The notes beneath the pieces were generated by a model that was not told where the DNA came from, did no database searches, and saw only the letters and a program-made list of their open reading frames with translations. Made by a program: the position numbers and the translations under genes. Shown piece after piece: positions 62,786 to 64,000 of a stretch of 64,000 nucleotides of DNA. The DNA comes from Candidatus Gastranaerophilales bacterium (GTDB lineage Bacteria > Cyanobacteriota > Vampirovibrionia > Gastranaerophilales > Gastranaerophilaceae), in contig CALUXX010000001.1 of NCBI GenBank assembly GCA_944324845.1, positions 372,001-436,000 on the forward strand, in the 5' to 3' direction. The stretch's first letter is position 1, and each line of letters starts with the position of its first letter.

Positions 62786-64000
62786 ATGAAAATAGTTATT
62801 TATGGTGCAACAGAAATCGGATGTTTGCTTGCTACAGAATTTTTTGAAGATCACGACATTACAATAATTGATAAAGAAGAAAATCGTACCGAAGAATTTG
62901 ATAAACTTGATATAAGTTTTGTTCAAGGTAGTGCGGCTGATGTTAATGTATTAAAATCTGCCGGTATCAACGATGCTGATATATTTATTGCTTGTACTGG
63001 TTATGATGAGGTTAATATTGTAGCTTGTCTTGCAGTGAAAAAAGTTAGCGGAATAAGGACAATATGTTTTGTATCTAAAACGGAATACAGCAGTGCCCTT
63101 GCAATAAATAATAACACTGATTATTTGAGCGATTTTTATATAGATTATATTATTTGGCCAGAGGAATTGTTAACTCAAGAATTATTTAGAATAGTTACGG
63201 TTGCTCATGCACTTGATGTTGAAAATTTTGCAGATGGTAAAGCAAGACTCCTTGAATACAAGGTTAAACCTGATTCTATGATTGTAGGAAAAATGGTGAA
63301 AGATTGCGGTTTTACAAAGGATACGATTATCGTTGGTATCAAGCGTGACAGTTTGTTATTTATTCCAAACGGTTTAACTGAAATCAATGCTGATGATAAG
63401 TTGATATTTATGGGAACTTCGCATTCTTTGGATATTTTAGCAGGAACTTTTTTCCACGAAAAAGAACAGGTTAAGTCCGTTGCTATTATTGGTGGTGGAA
63501 ATGTAGGCTTTATGCTTGCTCAAAACCTTGAAGATATGAAAATTAAAACAAAAATTATCGAAAAAGATTACGACAGATGCGAATTTTTATCTCAAGAACT
63601 TGGAAAAACTGTTGTAATAAACGGTGATGGCACAAACTTAAAACTATTGGAAGAAGAAGAACTTGGAGAATGTGATGTAGCTATTGCGGTTACTAATAAC
63701 GATGAAAGAAATCTTTTATGTTCATTACTAATGAAGCAATTAGGTGTAAAAAGAGTTATATCACGTGTTTCTAAAGTTTTAAACATTCCTTTGTTTGAAA
63801 AAGTTGGTATTGATATTGCCGTATCTTCAAAAACTTCTGCTATCAATGAAGTTAGAAACGATATTGATGAAACTAATGTTGATATTTTAGCATTGGTCGA
63901 ACAGGGTGAAGGTGAAGTTTTAGAAATTCTGCTTAATGACGAATTTAGCGGTAAATATATAAAAGATTTAAGATTTCCGGCTCCTGCTATTGTTGGAATT
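62786..64000 (+). CDS. trkA: Trk potassium uptake regulator TrkA, 3' end outside window
   Basis: NAD-binding RCK-type subunit controlling the Trk K+ channel. Two RCK/TrkA-N halves: MKIVIYGATEIGCLLA (about 1-16) and VAIIGGGNVGFMLAQNL (about 231-247), each followed by TrkA-C; about 405 residues are visible of an expected 450-460. The first dinucleotide motif is G-ATEIG rather than GAGEVG, so NAD binding in the first half may be weak. The ATG is 4 nt after the YggT stop. No trkH/trkG in the window. Confidence 0.92.
   Translation, partial: MKIVIYGATEIGCLLATEFFEDHDITIIDKEENRTEEFDKLDISFVQGSAADVNVLKSAGINDADIFIACTGYDEVNIVACLAVKKVSGIRTICFVSKTEYSSALAINNNTDYLSDFYIDYIIWPEELLTQELFRIVTVAHALDVENFADGKARLLEYKVKPDSMIVGKMVKDCGFTKDTIIVGIKRDSLLFIPNGLTEINADDKLIFMGTSHSLDILAGTFFHEKEQVKSVAIIGGGNVGFMLAQNLEDMKIKTKIIEKDYDRCEFLSQELGKTVVINGDGTNLKLLEEEELGECDVAIAVTNNDERNLLCSLLMKQLGVKRVISRVSKVLNIPLFEKVGIDIAVSSKTSAINEVRNDIDETNVDILALVEQGEGEVLEILLNDEFSGKYIKDLRFPAPAIVGI

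Overview
This AT-rich window looks like a chromosomal segment of a non-photosynthetic, gut-type cyanobacterial relative, most likely Melainabacteria/Vampirovibrionia, order Gastranaerophilales. Four lines of evidence support this. (i) Cyanobacterial-type families are present: a two-repeat ClpC, a DUF3326 protein, and an MnmC/MnmD-like methylase with a cyanobacterial-style SAM motif. (ii) The envelope is Gram-negative and diderm-like, with a complete RND pump including a TolC-type channel, and a MurE with the DNPR motif of meso-diaminopimelate enzymes. (iii) Several proteins of no known family begin with short 'ISF'/'F-x-G-Y' N-termini that I associate with this clade. (iv) No photosynthesis gene is seen. 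The taxonomic call is inference; the family calls rest on motifs read in the sequence.

Layout. 1-2.5 kb: a truncated secreted NRLxR-repeat protein diverges from a GH38 alpha-mannosidase across an operator-like palindrome. 2.6-15.9 kb, minus strand: a three-gene RND efflux operon and, upstream of it, a cell-wall/metabolism run (ftsI-type PBP, murE, nagA-like, ilvD, uppS, rdgB). 16.0-20.8 kb: a degenerate amidase and a DUF3326 gene (plus) converge on murI and an AMIN-amidase (minus). 20.9-23.4 kb: tRNA-Arg, then a compact restriction-modification island (C-protein-like regulator, HNH endonuclease, convergent methyltransferase) and a GC-richer stretch that may be a gene remnant. 23.4-33.4 kb, minus: a membrane-anchored GT5-like protein with a LysM-like insert, clpC, smpB, an unknown gene, an orphan oppF-like ATPase, a lipoamide-dehydrogenase-like gene and alr. 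33.5-38.1 kb, plus: two tandem ArsP_2-type exporters, a TPR-GT9 fusion and a zinc alcohol dehydrogenase, then tRNA-Pro. 38.2-49.7 kb: small unknown genes, ferredoxin, thrB, an MnmD-like gene and an FAD oxidoreductase sharing an in-frame repeat, a CoA-disulfide-reductase-like enzyme, an orphan sugar permease, a phosphohexomutase, a kinase-like protein, tRNA-Val and a sigma-70 factor. 49.7-61.0 kb: recN, a SEC-C protein, leuD, a divergent histidine-phosphatase-like protein, a B12/radical SAM protein, an AI-2E-type permease, a coiled-coil protein, proS, a TPR protein and an exported protein. 61.3-64 kb: mtnP, two YggT-type genes and the start of trkA.

Several genes serve one envelope programme: precursor supply and recycling (murI, alr, murE, nagA-like, uppS), polymerisation (ftsI) and hydrolysis (AMIN-amidase). 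The less ordinary observations are: an in-frame dispersed repeat in two neighbouring genes; a eukaryotic-type kinase core in a clade-specific protein; a glycogen-synthase-like fold with a LysM-like insert and a C-terminal membrane anchor; a hairpin that hides the ferredoxin Shine-Dalgarno; and a set of genes whose -10 box lies 6-9 nt before the start codon with no Shine-Dalgarno, which predicts leaderless mRNAs.
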